Assembly (NCBI RefSeq): GCF_014636235.1
Contig: NZ_BMDZ01000060.1
Location: forward strand, 1 to 32,962
DNA length: 32,962 nt
Direction of reading: 5' to 3'
From: Tistrella bauzanensis
GTDB taxonomy: Bacteria; Pseudomonadota; Alphaproteobacteria; Tistrellales; Tistrellaceae
This document shows positions 31,863 to 32,962 of the stretch, piece after piece. A model generated the notes under the pieces. The model was not told the origin of the DNA. It searched no databases and saw only the letters and a program-made list of their open reading frames with translations. A program made the translations under genes and the position numbers. Numbering within the stretch: the first letter of the stretch is position 1; every line of letters starts with the position of its first letter.

Positions 31863-32950
31863 ATGTTTGAACGGTTTGTGAAGCGACGGGCGGAGGAAGC
31901 TCTTTCGGATACGCCGGCGGTCCTGATCGTGGGGCCGCGCCGCGCCGGCAAAACCACCCTTGTCCGACAGATGGAGACAGCCGGGCGCCGCTATATCACG
32001 CTTGATGACCAGACAGCGCTCGCCGCAGCCAGATCCGATCCGGTCGGTTTCATCCGGGGGCTGGACAACGCCACTATCGACGAGATCCAGCGCGCACCTG
32101 ATCTGCTGTTGTCCATAAAGAAGGCCATCGACGACGACTATCGCCCCGGCCGTTTCCTGCAAGACCGGCGGCAACGCTCGGCGATGATCTGGTTCAACTG
32201 GTTCTGCTCGGGGGATTTCCAGAAGTCATCAGCCGCGACAGCGAACGGCGGCGGCAGGACTGGGCACGGTCTTATCTCACATCGATCCTGACACGCGATC
32301 TGCGCGATATCGCCGCTGTGGAAAAACTGACCGACCTTCCGGTGTTCGTGCGACTTCTGGCCGAACATTCCGGCCAGCTTGCCAATTATTCGCAGATGGG
32401 CGCCTGCATCAATGTCACCCACAAGACAAGCCAACGTTATATCGGGCTGCTCGAACAGATCTTCCTGATGACGACAGTGCCCCCTTGGTACACCAACGCG
32501 CTGAAGCGGATCGTCAAGACACCGAAGCTGCACTTCCTTGATTCCGGCCTGCTTGCCGCTGTGCGTGGATTGACGTTCGAGCGGATCACGAGAGATCGCA
32601 GGACATTCGGTGCCCTGTTGGAAAGCTGTGTTTTCTCAGAAGTCTTGAAGCTCATGGCGGCCTCGGACCTGCGGCTGACGGCATATCATTTCCGGGATCG
32701 CAACTTTCGTGAGGTCGATATCGTGCTGGAACGTGACGACGGCATGATCGCGGGCATCGAGGTGAAGGCAAGCGCGTCGGTCAATGCAGACGATTTCTCG
32801 GGTCTGAAAGCGCTGGCAGAAGCCTGCGGAGACCGCTTCGCCTATGGCGTGGTTCTGTATGACAGCGCCAATGTCGTCTCCTTTGGAGGCTGTCGCGCAA
32901 TGAGCGCGGCGGGCTGGTTTAGAGCGTCACCGTCGCCTGGGACGGCGTGA
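31863..32950 (+). pseudogene. Broken AAA ATPase with DUF4143 domain
   Basis: Two reading frames together make one family protein. The first (31863-32160) encodes the AAA_14 start MFERFVKRRAEEAL, Walker A GPRRAGKTTL and LDDQTALAAA, DEIQRAPDLLLSIKKAID, then YRPGRFL, after which the frame is lost. The second frame resumes near 32183 and reads LLGGFPEVISRDSERRRQDWARSYLTSILTRDLRDI, then the DUF4143 domain with EVDIVLERDDGMIAGIEVKAS (PD-(D/E)XK-like, with its E, D and EVK). The part normally between TGSAN and GGFPE, about 60 residues, is missing. A further one-base shift is possible at TGGNAR (about 32163). The C terminus AAGWFRASPSPGTA may be read-through. Intact relatives are 380-430 residues. 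Presence of a good ribosome site suggests recent decay. Confidence 0.75.
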
Positions 32951-32962
32951 GGCGGCCCGTCC

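Noticed and set aside
31689-32174. A 161-codon minus-strand frame opposite the AAA gene
   Set aside because: The plus strand there carries clear AAA motifs (Walker A), and the minus product is not family-like.

Overview
The window looks like chromosomal DNA of a high-GC alphaproteobacterium, most likely from the Rhodospirillales-like lineages (a Tistrella-like organism would fit, but this is an inference). The reasons are the very high GC content, the sdhCDAB order, a mesaconyl-CoA hydratase of the ethylmalonyl-CoA pathway, and the glnD-murJ-trpS-usp neighbourhood that is familiar from alphaproteobacteria. Almost every gene is intact. No integrase, transposase, phage gene or CRISPR array was seen.

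Layout. (1) 239-2191: a CitE-like CoA-ester lyase and a mesaconyl-CoA hydratase-type double hot-dog protein, probably one operon. (2) 2282-5994: the succinate dehydrogenase operon sdhCDAB, with a clear sigma70 promoter (2282-2310) and a strong terminator (5957-5994). (3) 6016-14191: a complete siderophore-uptake locus on the minus strand (TonB-dependent receptor, RhtX/YbtX-like MFS permease, two YbtP/YbtQ-like ABC half-transporters) with a divergent PchR/YbtA-type AraC regulator. The last three uptake genes are close-packed: MFS stop/ABC start and ABC stop/ABC start overlap as ATGA. No siderophore biosynthesis gene is present. (4) 14264-14453: tRNA-Ser(CGA) and its terminator. (5) 14501-15964: a ferric-reductase-like flavocytochrome preceded by a perfect FNR/FixK-type box. 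(6) 16032-18049: a DUF1272 zinc-ribbon protein and an Hsp70/YegD-like ATPase separated by a 450-bp gap that holds tandem palindromic repeats. (7) 18082-20082: an orphan HprK-like kinase diverging from a propeller-like protein. (8) 20053-22473: LigB-type dioxygenase and DoxX genes with a divergent LysR regulator. (9) 22522-31231: a long minus-strand housekeeping run, glnD, murJ, a LysE exporter, trpS, a TauE/SafE exporter, a TIGR02186-like protein and a universal stress protein. (10) 31335-32950: a small membrane-protein ORF, an AT-rich island (28% GC over 31561-31690), four 22-bp phased repeats, and a broken AAA/DUF4143 ATPase gene.

How the parts work together. Regions 1 and 2 join C2/acyl-CoA assimilation to the TCA cycle and respiratory chain. 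Region 3 would bind, import and desorb a ferric siderophore under AraC (and possibly Fur) control, and the nearby oxygen-regulated reductase could assist iron reduction. Region 9 combines nitrogen signalling, peptidoglycan lipid II flipping and translation. Region 10 is the only part that looks foreign.

No clearly new multi-gene system could be demonstrated. The most unusual elements are regulatory: the tandem 30-bp palindromes at 16453-16512, the four 22-bp phased repeats at 31761-31848, and a five-copy heptamer tract in the leader of the siderophore receptor (13043-13077).
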